Assembly: GCA_002436085.1 (NCBI GenBank) | Contig: DIXT01000019.1 | Span: 1-64,000 of the forward strand | Direction of reading: 5' to 3' | Length of the DNA: 64,000 bases | Source of the DNA: Anaerolineaceae bacterium UBA6073 | GTDB lineage: Bacteria; Chloroflexota; Anaerolineae; Anaerolineales; Anaerolineaceae | Shown: piece after piece, positions 16,402 to 25,060 of the stretch | How positions within the stretch are numbered: position 1 is the stretch's first letter | Layout: every line of letters starts with the position of its first letter | Program-made: the position numbers and the translations under genes | The notes under the pieces: model-generated | The model's database searches: none | What the model saw: the letters and a program-made list of their open reading frames with translations, nothing else | Told to the model about the DNA's origin: nothing

Positions 16402-16440
16402 AAAAAAGATGCTTGTTGAAAACAACAAGCATCTTTTTTT
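16402..16440 (+). terminator. Rho-independent terminator of metF
   Basis: A perfect stem AGATGCTTGTTG with CAACAAGCATCT around an AAAA loop, flanked by an A-run on the left and seven Ts on the right. The A-run means it could also act on the minus strand. Confidence 0.9.
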
Positions 16441-16488
16441 ATCCTTACTGCCAAACCGGCCTTTGCCAGCTTATAGCCGGCACCTGCG

Positions 16489-17024
16489 CTACTTCGCCAG
16501 CTGCGGCAAAAACAGGTCCCGCCGGACGCGGAATGATTCGATGGCGCCCAGGTCGCAGCGCGGGGTGTAGCCCACGGCGGAGCCGCCAGGGTACGGGCGG
16601 GGAGATTCCTGCAGTTGGTCCGAGGTCAGCAGGACGTTATTAAAGTCCCGGCAGCCCGCGGGATTGCCGCTATCGACTACCGGGCCAAACAAGACCGGAT
16701 GATAGTAATTATGCTGGTCCACATAGGCTGCAAGCGGCCCGAGTTGGGGGTCGAGCGTGTAGCCGGCTGTGCCGTATTGCATTCCGGACATGTCGCCGCT
16801 CAGGTCGCAGAAGGCGCCGGCGTTGCCTATCAGATTATATCCATCAGACATAAAATCCCCGTAGCAGTCTGACACGACAATTTCAAAGGGTGTCGCTTTC
16901 AGGTCGTGGTTTTTGGCAACTATGGAGTTATTGGCCAGCCCGCCTGCGCGGAGGCCGGCATGAGAAGCAGGGAACACAATAAAAGCATTGAAAGCGTCGT
17001 GGTGGGCAGCTTGCGGATGCGCAT
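16489..17024 (-). pseudogene. Collapsed secreted surface protein (signal peptide joined out of frame to C-terminal domain)
   Basis: An AGGAGG site precedes an ATG at 17024 that opens a textbook signal peptide (MRIRKLPTTTLSML, hydrophobic core, ASAQA) but stops at 16920 after 34 codons. In another frame, from about 16977 to 16489, runs the C-terminal part of a 'choice-of-anchor Q' type protein: DGYNLIGN, a DPQLGPL segment, DSGNPAGCRDFN, RPYPG, and CDLGAIESF, ending in RDLFLPQLAK. In intact proteins several hundred residues of beta-helix separate these parts. The gene therefore seems to have lost its middle and its frame. A translated short remnant from a GTG start near 16977 would lack a signal peptide. 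Confidence 0.65.
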
Positions 17025-17196
17025 GTTTCCTCCTGGTTGGACTAAAAAAATGAGAGGGGGCTAAATTGAGTTAAGCAGTGCGGATATGTCGACAAAATTA
17101 TACACGAATTATCGGCCCGAATTGTTAATCTGAGCCCACTTTCTGTTCTGGTGCTGAATACTCAGCCGCGCGGCCGTTTAGGTATCTCAAGTAAAA

Positions 17197-17236
17197 CAAA
17201 AAGAGCCCCGGGAATTGTTCTCATGGGGCTCTTTAA
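17197..17236 (-). terminator. Rho-independent terminator of pepF
   Basis: AAAGAGCCCC pairs with GGGGCTCTTT around a 16-nt loop; on the minus strand the stem is followed by TTTTTGTTTT. It lies about 20 bp past the pepF stop. The rest of 17025-17190 holds no recognised feature. Confidence 0.85.
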
Positions 17237-17255
17237 AAAGCATGCTATGTCAGGT

Positions 17256-19028
17256 CTACTGCGCTTCCAGGCGCTTGACCATGCCGTTGATAATGTCATA
17301 ACCGCCCTGCCAGAACTCGGCTTTGGTCACGTCCAGGCCGGCTTCCGCCAGCAGTTCCACCGGCGCGATGGAACCGCCTGCGGAGAGAATGCGCAGATAC
17401 TTGGGCTTAAAGCTCTCGCCCTCTTCCTGGTAGCGCTTGTATAAAGCGAAAACCAGCAGCTGCCCGAAGGCGTACGCGTACACGTAGAAGGGCGTGCCGT
17501 AAATGTGCGGGATGGATACCCACTCATATTTGAATTCGTCGCTCACGTCGACCGCGTCGCCAAACTCTTCCTTCAGGTTTTCCAGATAGAGCTCCGAAAG
17601 TTCGTCCACAGAGGCGTCCTGAATAATCTTTTCGTGCGCGGCGCGCTCAAAGATGGCAAAGTAAATTTGGCGCAGGATGGTGGCAAACGCGTCGTCCAGC
17701 TGTCCGAAGAGGATGTCTTCCTTGACCGAAGCGTCTGTTTCGCGCTCGAGCATCAGGTCAGTCAGGGTCATTTCGCCAAAAGTGGAGGCCGTCTCCGCCA
17801 GCGGCAGGCAGGCGTGCTGGGTGTAGAGCGTGTGCTCCTCGGCCATCATGGAATGCACAGCGTGCCCGAGTTCGTGCGCCATGGTGGAGACGTCGTCGGA
17901 TTTGCCCTGGTAATTCAGCAGCACCCAGGGGGTCAGCTCGGGCAGAATGGTGGAGCAGAACGCGCCGCCCATCTTACCTTTGCGCACTTCGCTGTCCACA
18001 TGCTTTTCCGCGAAGACGCGCCGGGCTTTGTTAGCAAAGACCTGGTCGAAGCGCTCGAAGGCTTCGAAGGTAAGCGCGACGGCTTCTTCGTAGCTGAAGC
18101 GTTTATCCGCTTCGGTGACCGGCGCGTAGATATCGTAGCGGCGTAGCTTGTCCACGCCTAGTTTTTTGGCTTTCAGCTTGAAATAGCGCTGGAACACGCC
18201 CAGATTCTTGCGGGTAACCTCGATGAGCGTGTTAATAATCTCATCCGGGATGTCATTAATCAGGTTGCGCACGGAAATCGGGCTGCCGAAGCCGCGCAGG
18301 GAAACGTTCTCGTTGCGCCAGTCGCGCACCAGATTCTGGTAGACTTGCCCCAGGATGGGGGCGTCCTCGCCGTACACACGGTAAAGCTCCTGATAGGCTT
18401 TGGCGCGCAGCTCGGGGTCGGCTCCGCGGACGTAGGTCATCAATTCCCCGCGGGTCAGCTCTTTTTCCTCGCCGTCCACTTCCAGGTGAAAGATATAGCG
18501 GTTGGTGAGGGAATCGTAGAGCATATTCAGCGCGTTGGAGCCGGTGACGTTCTTGATGTTAATCACCTTTTCTTCGGCTTCGCTGAGCGTGTAGGGCTTG
18601 AAGTTGCGGATTTGCTCCAGCCAATAGCGGTAGTCGCCGCTGGCTTCCAGCAGACGCTGCGCGTTCGCGTCGTCCAGCGCTTTCCACCACAAGCTGAAAA
18701 AGAGGGTGCGGTTGGACATCTCTGCCGCGAACTGCTGAATGCGCGCCACGGCAATCTGGGCTTTCTGGTCCTGGGTGTTCGCCGCGAAAGATAGCTCGGC
18801 GAAGCCGTACAAACGGTGACCCAGCTTTTCCATCGCCTCCGAACCGGCCACAATTTCCATAAAGCGTTCGGCGGAAATCTCGGGCTGCAGTTCTTCGCGG
18901 CACTTCTCAAACTGGGCAACCATCGCGTCCAGTTTTTCGTAGGTTGCTTCGATATTGGCGTCATCAAAGCCCGTGAACAGGTCGTCCAGGCTCCAGCGGC
19001 TTTGCGTGTAGACTTCTTTATGCTCCAT
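17256..19028 (-). CDS. pepF: Oligoendopeptidase F (M3B zinc peptidase)
   Basis: A 590-residue cytoplasmic metallopeptidase that cuts short peptides. The zinc site HELGH lies near residue 384 within MAHELGHAVHSMMAEEH, and the third ligand glutamate follows in the ETASTFGEM helix. The N-terminal helical part begins WSLDDLFTGF, as usual in the family. The YAYAFGQLLVFALY segment near the C-terminus carries the conserved tyrosine region. Length is typical. It lies downstream of the methyltransferase gene with a 24-bp gap, so read-through is possible. Confidence 0.94.
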   Translation of the reverse strand: MEHKEVYTQSRWSLDDLFTGFDDANIEATYEKLDAMVAQFEKCREELQPEISAERFMEIVAGSEAMEKLGHRLYGFAELSFAANTQDQKAQIAVARIQQFAAEMSNRTLFFSLWWKALDDANAQRLLEASGDYRYWLEQIRNFKPYTLSEAEEKVINIKNVTGSNALNMLYDSLTNRYIFHLEVDGEEKELTRGELMTYVRGADPELRAKAYQELYRVYGEDAPILGQVYQNLVRDWRNENVSLRGFGSPISVRNLINDIPDEIINTLIEVTRKNLGVFQRYFKLKAKKLGVDKLRRYDIYAPVTEADKRFSYEEAVALTFEAFERFDQVFANKARRVFAEKHVDSEVRKGKMGGAFCSTILPELTPWVLLNYQGKSDDVSTMAHELGHAVHSMMAEEHTLYTQHACLPLAETASTFGEMTLTDLMLERETDASVKEDILFGQLDDAFATILRQIYFAIFERAAHEKIIQDASVDELSELYLENLKEEFGDAVDVSDEFKYEWVSIPHIYGTPFYVYAYAFGQLLVFALYKRYQEEGESFKPKYLRILSAGGSIAPVELLAEAGLDVTKAEFWQGGYDIINGMVKRLEAQ

Positions 19029-19052
19029 AATTCAGTGTCAATCCTTTCTCTT

Positions 19053-20162
19053 TCATCCTGAGTGATGTTTTTTGACGCTCTCGCGGTACTTGGCGCGCAG
19101 CTTGTTGATAGGCTGGCGCGACTGCGTCTCCGCGTCCCAATAGTACCAAAGCTCCCAGCCGTTTGCCGGGCCTTTGCGTAAGGTTCGGGCCAGCGCGTGA
19201 ATGGACCCCCGCTCGCCGCGGCAGACCAGCGAACCATCGGCCTGCACGGTAGCTTTCAGGTCGTCTTCCAGCCCAAAGAACAGCGCCTGCCCCGGCTCGA
19301 TGAAGCCCTGCTCTACCAGCGCGCCGAAGGGCACGCGCTCCAGGCTGCGCGGGTTGGGCGTGACGAAAATGGGTGCGTTGAATTCCAACTGCGTGAAGCG
19401 GCTGAGGCGATTGCGGGCATTGCGCACGTAGGCTTCTTCCACCTCAATGCCGATGTAGTGCCGCTGCAGCTTTTTGGCCATCGCGCCGGTCGTGCCGGTG
19501 CCGAAAAATGGGTCCAGCACCACGTCGCCCGGGTTGGTGCTCGCCAGCAGGATGCGGTAGAGCAGCGCCTCGGGTTTCTGGGTCGGGTGCACCTTGCGTC
19601 CGTTTTCCTTCAGGCGTTCGCTGCCCGTGCAAATGGGGATAAACCAGTCCGAGCGCATCTGCAGGTCGTCGTTCAGGGCTTTCATAGCGTGATAGTTGAA
19701 GGTGTAGCGCGCGCCGCGTTCCTTTTGCGCCCACAGCAGCGTTTCGTGCGCGTTGGTAAAGCGCATCCCGCGGAAATTCGGCATGGGGTTGCTCTTGACC
19801 CACACAATGTCGTTCAGAATCCAGTACTGCAAATCCTGCAGAACGCGCCCGACGCGGTAGATGTTGTGATAGGAACCGATGACCCATAAGGTACCGGTGG
19901 GCTTTAGCACGCGCCGGCAGGCGTTTAGCCACTCGCGTGTGAAGTTGTCGTAAGCTTCCAGGGTTTCAAACTTATCCCATTCTTCGGTAACGGCGTCCAC
20001 GCGGGTGGTGTTTGGGCGCCAGAGCTCGGACTGCAGCTGCAGGTTGTAGGGCGGGTCGGCAAAAATAAGGTCTACTGATTCAGCAGGCAGGGTGGGCAGA
20101 ATCTCGAGGCAGTTGCCTTGGATGACGGAGTCTATCCAGGGATCCAACGGATTTTCTTGCAT
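19053..20162 (-). CDS. CcrM-like DNA adenine-N6 methyltransferase
   Basis: A 369-residue methyltransferase closely resembling alphaproteobacterial CcrM. The catalytic DPPY is at residues 36-39 (LIFADPPYNLQL), the SAM site DPFFGTGTTG at 217-226, and a CcrM-like GSYHN..RVG segment lies between. The C-terminal quarter (about 270-369) matches the RAMA-type extension of CcrM, with RVPFGALVEQG and GSIHALARTL. By family it should methylate the adenine of GANTC. No restriction enzyme gene is adjacent, so it may be a solitary regulatory or protective methylase. Its first 126 codons and 43 bp of upstream DNA are duplicated at 22746-23166, beyond a mobile island, so its original promoter is probably displaced. 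Confidence 0.88.
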   Translation of the reverse strand: MQENPLDPWIDSVIQGNCLEILPTLPAESVDLIFADPPYNLQLQSELWRPNTTRVDAVTEEWDKFETLEAYDNFTREWLNACRRVLKPTGTLWVIGSYHNIYRVGRVLQDLQYWILNDIVWVKSNPMPNFRGMRFTNAHETLLWAQKERGARYTFNYHAMKALNDDLQMRSDWFIPICTGSERLKENGRKVHPTQKPEALLYRILLASTNPGDVVLDPFFGTGTTGAMAKKLQRHYIGIEVEEAYVRNARNRLSRFTQLEFNAPIFVTPNPRSLERVPFGALVEQGFIEPGQALFFGLEDDLKATVQADGSLVCRGERGSIHALARTLRKGPANGWELWYYWDAETQSRQPINKLRAKYRESVKKHHSG

Positions 20163-20205
20163 ATTACAGTAATTGTACCCGTAAGGAGGGCTGATGGGGT
20201 GAGAG
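19785..20205. repeat. 421-bp direct repeat, copy A (5' end of ccrM-like gene)
   Basis: This segment matches 22746-23166 with a constant offset of 2961 bp. The two encoded N-terminal protein segments are nearly identical, most differences falling in the last few codons before the truncation and in a short block near codons 77-80. The two copies bound the AT-rich island that contains the ATPase operon and a transposase fragment. Confidence 0.85.
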
Positions 20206-20355
20206 TCTTTGGTGTATTAGTCCTTTCTCAACTGATAATCCAAATATAGATTAATATCTGTAAGTATTATTCTTTGTTGATTAAGTAGCAATAGATAACG
20301 CAGATGTTTGTGGCTATCCCTAGCAATTTACGAAAACCCCCCAAGATTTATGGTA

Positions 20356-21714
20356 TTAGGAAAATAAGGAACTGATAAAAACTTTATTTGCTAATCGATA
20401 CCTATCAACTGATTGTCCAGACCATGGGTAGTATTTTGTCTTATCGTGAATGTAACCGAGCACACCAATAATAAACATCCTTTCATCGACAGGTGGAGGA
20501 TCCAATAATGCACTGTTAATCCAATCCTCTTTTTTTCTAAGTTGGTTTAGCGCCGTATCAGGTTTTTCAAATTCATTTTTAATAACGTTGATGAACTGGT
20601 CTTTAGTAAATTCTTTTGAACTAATTTCTTTATTAATAATCTCAATAATCACCCTGGAGAATTGATCTACACCTGGCCATTGATTTATAAACTCCAGTTG
20701 AATTTCTCGCCATTTATCATTTCTTAAATTGTTAATTCCTTGTTTCAAATCATGGGACGTTATTCGGCCTTTCCCGTCTCCAGCTCTATTACACACTGAA
20801 ATTAGGTCTCTAGGTCCGTTTATTAGGTTAGGAAATACAAGACGCTTAAATTCATCTTTAGTAATATCGAATACATTTTCCCAATTTGAGCTAATTCGCT
20901 TTTCAACCCTTAGGTTTATCAACTCTATTAGATCTTTTTCGGTCCATTCCAAGCTCAGTATTTGATCTTTGAAATGTGAAGCGTCAGAGAAACTATTGAG
21001 GACCAGCTGCATAATATGTTCTTTAACAAAAACAATTACTTGGATACCAAGATTTTTTAATTCTGCTAGACTGGAGAAGAAAGAACCAATCCTAATTCCA
21101 TTTTCAGTGGTAACAACATTAAGCCCCTTGCCAACAATCGATTCAGGGTTGTCTATAGATAATATAAATTTTTGTTCTTTCGCAATTCTCTGAATTATTG
21201 GTTTTGCCTTAGTTATTTTTTGTTCTTTGCGAATAATGTCCAAATATGATCTTTTTTCTTCAGGTTTTAGTGAAAATCCAAAACCAGCAAATGATATTGA
21301 GTTCACTTTACCTAGAGTTTTCTTGAGGGCTTCATAGATAGAATTTAGATAATCATTACATTCAGAGCGTAAGGATTCTGAGACGTCTTCTTTGGCTATC
21401 ACCTTTGAGAAAAGGATCCTATATAGCTCCGATGAAAAAAATAAACTTTGATCTTCGTGCGTAGCTATTGAATCATTATCGATCAAAAATCGTGCTACAG
21501 AAGAATCGATAGTGATTACTCTCTTGGAATTTGGACCGTTTTTAAGCCACGTAACGAGCGCTGTCTTTCCACCACCAGGCCGCGCGACAATTAAAAAGCT
21601 TCTTTTGGATTCAGGGTTTGCAAGTAGTTCAGATATTTGATTTGTTGTATGAAAATAATCCAAAATTCGGGGATCGTCGTTGGCAGCTAGGGGACCAAAA
21701 TCATACATTCTCAT
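20356..21714 (-). CDS. P-loop ATPase of island operon (Sll1717/STAND-like)
   Basis: A 452-residue AT-rich-coded ATPase. Walker A ARPGGGKT lies at residues 44-51, and a Walker B-like strand FILSIDN sits near 185-191. The order (N-terminal LDYFHTTNQISELL lead-in, P-loop domain to about 290, then a helical C-terminal region) resembles the 'Sll1717-type' P-loop ATPases, a group related to signalling STAND ATPases often found in defence islands. No effector domain such as a nuclease or TIR is recognised in the C-terminal half. Its start overlaps the stop of the upstream winged-helix-like gene by 4 bp, so the two proteins likely act together. Function is unknown; anti-phage activity is a context-based inference. 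Confidence 0.65.
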   Translation of the reverse strand: MRMYDFGPLAANDDPRILDYFHTTNQISELLANPESKRSFLIVARPGGGKTALVTWLKNGPNSKRVITIDSSVARFLIDNDSIATHEDQSLFFSSELYRILFSKVIAKEDVSESLRSECNDYLNSIYEALKKTLGKVNSISFAGFGFSLKPEEKRSYLDIIRKEQKITKAKPIIQRIAKEQKFILSIDNPESIVGKGLNVVTTENGIRIGSFFSSLAELKNLGIQVIVFVKEHIMQLVLNSFSDASHFKDQILSLEWTEKDLIELINLRVEKRISSNWENVFDITKDEFKRLVFPNLINGPRDLISVCNRAGDGKGRITSHDLKQGINNLRNDKWREIQLEFINQWPGVDQFSRVIIEIINKEISSKEFTKDQFINVIKNEFEKPDTALNQLRKKEDWINSALLDPPPVDERMFIIGVLGYIHDKTKYYPWSGQSVDRYRLANKVFISSLFS

Positions 21715-22262
21715 TGTCCTTTCCGCGTCAAAACTGGAAAATGTCTGATATCAAAAGGACAATTTTCACCATCTGCGTACAGATATAGAGCCCAGCGGAA
21801 ATATTCGTCGTCACGTCCGCCGACGATGTCAAATTCTGAAGTCACTTCGCTCAGTATTGGCAATTTACTTTGTTTATGTAAATCATTTATTTTTTTCTGG
21901 AGGTCTGTCTGAAATTGTTGATTTGATTGCTTCGTTTTAATTGCTAAATAAGACCACGCCAAATCCGAAAATTTTATTGCCCATTCTCTATCATTACCTT
22001 TTGGAGAAAAAGCTAATTGATGTTTCAGATTGATAGGTGTAAAAGCATTTATCACTGCCAAGAATCTCAAGTAATCATTAATTCTCTGAACTGAAATCGT
22101 TGTATTCGTTTTTGATAATATAAACTCTGATAATTTTTTATTGTGAATATCTTGAGCGATTTCCCTTATCGTAAAAGGGTTATTCGGTCCGATAAGATTA
22201 AATATTGCTACACTTCTTCGTAACACTCGAGAATATAATCGACCATCTGGTTTGGGGTTCAT
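21711..22262 (-). CDS. Predicted winged-helix partner protein of island ATPase
   Basis: A 183-residue protein with no family I recognise. AAGGAGATTAATTC precedes ATG 22262. Residues about 15-85 look like a helix-turn-helix or winged helix (SVAIFNLIGPNNPFTIREIA, then TTISVQRINDYLRFLAVI). A coiled, polar segment follows (QQFQTDLQKKINDLHKQSK, about 118-136), and the end contains GGRDDEYFRWALYLY. It is translationally coupled to the ATPase and shares its AT-rich composition, unlike the flanking genes. It may be a DNA- or RNA-sensing subunit or a repressor of the operon. Confidence 0.55.
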   Translation of the reverse strand: MNPKPDGRLYSRVLRRSVAIFNLIGPNNPFTIREIAQDIHNKKLSEFILSKTNTTISVQRINDYLRFLAVINAFTPINLKHQLAFSPKGNDREWAIKFSDLAWSYLAIKTKQSNQQFQTDLQKKINDLHKQSKLPILSEVTSEFDIVGGRDDEYFRWALYLYADGENCPFDIRHFPVLTRKGQ

Positions 22263-22390
22263 GAATTAATCTCCTTCTCATTGATTAGCAACCAGTTTCC
22301 CAAATGACGAAATATAACTTAGCCTAAATGCCAGTGTATTTACATGATACCATAACAAAAGCCAGTTTTAAGAAATCTGTTGATGCTGAC

Positions 22391-22745
22391 TGTAGGTTTA
22401 CACTACATATTGGACATTGACATAAAAAGGATAGCAGGAAGTGGTGTCATCGATTATTGCGCTCAAACAAAACGATAAGAGAGGAACCACAACCTGCTAT
22501 GGATAAGATAACACAATCGATGAAATATCGGAACTCCCTGGTGAAGTACGCGTTGGAACACGGTGTCAGCAAAGCCAGCAGGAAATACAACAAAAGCCGG
22601 AGTTACATCTATTTTTGGATAAAACGCTTTGATGGGGAGATTACCTCATTGGCCTACAAATCCAGGCTACCACACCATCATCCAGCAGCACAAAACGCGG
22701 AAGATTATCTTTGATCCAGCGCTAATGGTATTCGTACAAATGATT
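22391..22745 (+). mobile_element. Truncated IS481-like insertion sequence fragment
   Basis: From ATG 22499 a reading frame begins MDKITQSMKYRNSLVKYALE and continues with KASRKYNKSRSYIYFWIKRF, the N-terminal helix-turn-helix of IS481-like transposases; it ends in the SRLPHHHP motif that normally precedes the DDE core. The frame is then lost and the element is cut off by the second copy of the methyltransferase 5' end at 22746. TGTAGGTTTACACTACA at 22391 may be the left end, as IS481 ends start with TGT. The catalytic core is absent, so it cannot transpose itself. Confidence 0.65.
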
Positions 22746-23123
22746 GGGATTGGTTTTACCCCACACAATATCGTTCAGAATCCAGTACTGCAAATCCTGC
22801 AGAACGCGCCCGACGCGGTAGATGTTGTGATAGGAACCGATGACCCATAAGGTACCGGTGGGCTTTAGCACGCGTCGGCAGGCGTCCAACCAGGCGCGCG
22901 TAAAGTTGTCGTAGGCTTCCAGGGTTTCAAACTTATCCCATTCTTCGGTAACGGCGTCCACGCGGGTGGTGTTCGGGCGCCAGAGCTCGGACTGCAGCTG
23001 CAGGTTGTAGGGCGGGTCGGCAAAAATGAGGTCTACTGATTCAGCAGGCAGGGTGGGCAGAATCTCGAGGCAGTTGCCTTGGATGACGGAGTCTATCCAG
23101 GGATCCAACGGATTTTCTTGCAT
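22746..23123 (-). pseudogene. Truncated duplicate of the ccrM-like methyltransferase
   Basis: Codons 1-126 of the methyltransferase at 20162 are repeated here, including DPPY, then the frame runs into foreign sequence (NHLYEYH) and stops at 22722. It lacks the FxGxG SAM-binding motif and the RAMA-like extension, so it cannot be an active enzyme. It keeps what is likely the ancestral upstream region of the gene, beyond 23166. The duplicated DNA extends to 23166. Confidence 0.85.
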
Positions 23124-23274
23124 ATTACAGTAATTGTACCCGTAAGGAGGGCTGATGGGGGGAGAGATTGACGACAGCGTTCAGAAACCTATGACTGGTG
23201 TGCTTCCAACCTGAAAGTAGGAAGATTAGCTTCGGTCGCAATCTATAAGAATCACTTTTTACATTCAGAAGGAA

Positions 23275-23345
23275 AAAGTTTTGTCAATTAATTGACAAAA
23301 CTTTGGAATTCAGGAAGTTATGTCAAAATATTGATAAAACTTTCC
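23275..23345. promoter_or_regulatory. Paired palindromes, probable repressor operator
   Basis: A perfect 30-bp palindrome occupies 23275-23304, each half reading AAAGTTTTGTCAATT. A weaker version of the same motif follows at about 23314-23345 (AAGTTATGTCAA ... TTGATAAAACTT). Tandem TTGTCAA/TTGACAA half-sites suggest a dimeric MarR- or TetR-like regulator. The sites lie about 200 bp before the thioesterase gene. The rest of 23167-23536 contains a short direct repeat (GGACCAGCCGAA twice at about 23465-23488) and a TATAAT at 23512-23517 that may serve the thioesterase gene. Confidence 0.55.
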
Positions 23346-23536
23346 GGTTTAGCCTGATCTTGAAATTACTTCAGAGTGTACGCTATTCTCCGGCGGCTTG
23401 GTCAGGCTGCCAGCCAATGCTCTGCCTTTTAGGAGCAACAGGCCAAGCACCTTATCCGCCAGCGGACCAGCCGAACGGACCAGCCGAATTATCTGTTTCC
23501 GCGCGAATTGATATAATTCCCGCAAGGAGAACGCGT

Positions 23537-23992
23537 ATGACTACCCTCACCCCTGCTTACCCTAAACATTTCACCTTCTACCACCCCATCGCTGTGCGTT
23601 ATGCCGACCTGGACACGCACCGCCACGTGAACAATATCTCCGTGCTGGAGTACGTCGAAACCGCCCGCACCGCCTACTATCAGGCTGCCGGCATCTGGGA
23701 CGGCGTGACCGTTGAGAACATGGGCATGGTGGTGGTCTCCGTAAAATGCGATTATCTTGAATCCATCTGCTTCGGCCAGAGCGTGCGCGTCGGGCTCACC
23801 CTGGACAGCATCGGCGCCAAAAGCCTGCGCTTTCGCTTTCAGGTGGAAGACGGCGAAGGGGAACGGGCTTTCGCGCGCGGGGATGTGGTAATGGTCTCGT
23901 ACGACCATTTTGAGGGTCATTCACGTCCGGTTTCCGCCGAGTGGCGGCAAAAACTGGCCGCTTTTGAACATAGAGAGGACTTTTTGGAATGA
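23537..23992 (+). CDS. Acyl-CoA thioesterase (hotdog fold, FadM/YbgC type)
   Basis: A 151-residue hotdog-fold thioesterase that hydrolyses acyl-CoA or similar thioesters. The hallmark VRYADLDTHRHVNNISVLEY (near residues 19-38) contains the catalytic Asp and the HxHVNN pattern. The chosen ATG 23537 follows AAGGAG and a TATAAT box; the same frame is open upstream but has no supporting signals. It overlaps the next peptidase gene by 4 bp, giving a two-gene unit. Acyl substrate unknown. Confidence 0.85.
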   Translation: MTTLTPAYPKHFTFYHPIAVRYADLDTHRHVNNISVLEYVETARTAYYQAAGIWDGVTVENMGMVVVSVKCDYLESICFGQSVRVGLTLDSIGAKSLRFRFQVEDGEGERAFARGDVVMVSYDHFEGHSRPVSAEWRQKLAAFEHREDFLE

Positions 23993-25047
23993 ACCCAAGC
24001 TTACCTGCCCTGAACTACGCCTATCTGGAAGACTTTCTGGTGCGCCTGTTGAACACGCCCAGCCCAACCGGCTTTGCCGCGCAGGCGGTGGAATTGACGC
24101 GTCAGACGCTGGCAGAATTTCCGCAGTTAAGCCTGCGCGTGACCAAGAAAGGCGCGCTGCTGGCGGTGCTGCCCGGCGAAGATGCCCAGGCGGAGCCCAG
24201 CCGCGCGCTGACCGCGCATGTGGATACGCTTGGCGGCATGGTACGCGTGATAAAACCCAGCGGACGCCTGGAACTGACCAGCATTGGCGGCTTCGCGTGG
24301 AACGCGGTGGAAGGCGAAGGCGTTTCGGTGCACATGCAAAGCGGCGCGCTGGTGCGCGGCAGTCTGCTGCCCAATCACGCCTCCGTGCACGTCTATAACG
24401 ATGTGAAAGACCAGAAGCGCGGCCCGGACACTATGGAGGTGCGTCTGGACGCGCGCACAAGCAGCGCCGATGAAACCCGCGCGCTGGGCATCCAGGTGGG
24501 CGACTTTGTGTCTTTTGACCCACGCGTGGAGCTGAATAACGGCTTTGTGCGCTCCCGGCATCTGGATGACAAGGCCTGCGCTGCGTGTATGGCGGCCGCT
24601 ATTCAGGCGCTATGTGCGGCAGGCCTAAAACCTGCCCGAAGTACCTGCTTCCTGTTCAGCAACTTTGAGGAAGTCGGGCACGGCGGCGCGGCAGATATCC
24701 CAGCCAGCGTGGAAGAATTGGTGGCGGTGGATATGGCGGCCATGGGCGAGGGTCAGGCTTCGGATGAATTCCATGCCACCCTGTGCGTCAAGGACAGCGG
24801 CGGACCCTACCACAACGGCCTGAGCAACAAACTGCGCGCGCTGGCGGAAAGTTACGCTATTCCCTACAAAGTGGATATCTACCCGAATTACGGCTCGGAC
24901 GCCACTGCCTACTGGCACGCGGGCGGTTCGGCGGCTGCCGCGCTGATCGGCTCGGGGGTGGATTCCTCGCACCATTACGAGCGCACGCACCGCGAGGCGC
25001 TGGAAGCCACAACCAACTGGATTCTGGCGTATCTGCTTTCGGAATAA
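23989..25047 (+). CDS. M42-family aminopeptidase/endoglucanase-like peptidase
   Basis: A 352-residue dinuclear zinc peptidase of family M42 (FrvX/PepA-like). Metal and catalytic landmarks appear in order: TAHVDTLGG (first His/Asp), SRHLDDKA (bridging Asp), FSNFEEVGHGG (Glu pair), VDMAAMG (Asp), and DSSHHYERTH (last His). It would trim N-terminal residues from peptides in the cytoplasm, probably as a large oligomer. It is translationally coupled to the thioesterase gene. Confidence 0.9.
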   Translation: MNPSLPALNYAYLEDFLVRLLNTPSPTGFAAQAVELTRQTLAEFPQLSLRVTKKGALLAVLPGEDAQAEPSRALTAHVDTLGGMVRVIKPSGRLELTSIGGFAWNAVEGEGVSVHMQSGALVRGSLLPNHASVHVYNDVKDQKRGPDTMEVRLDARTSSADETRALGIQVGDFVSFDPRVELNNGFVRSRHLDDKACAACMAAAIQALCAAGLKPARSTCFLFSNFEEVGHGGAADIPASVEELVAVDMAAMGEGQASDEFHATLCVKDSGGPYHNGLSNKLRALAESYAIPYKVDIYPNYGSDATAYWHAGGSAAAALIGSGVDSSHHYERTHREALEATTNWILAYLLSE

Positions 25048-25060
25048 ATCCCTGAGAGGC

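Noticed and set aside
22722..23123. Second functional methyltransferase
   Set aside because: It lacks the SAM-binding FxGxG motif and two thirds of the protein; it is a truncated duplicate.
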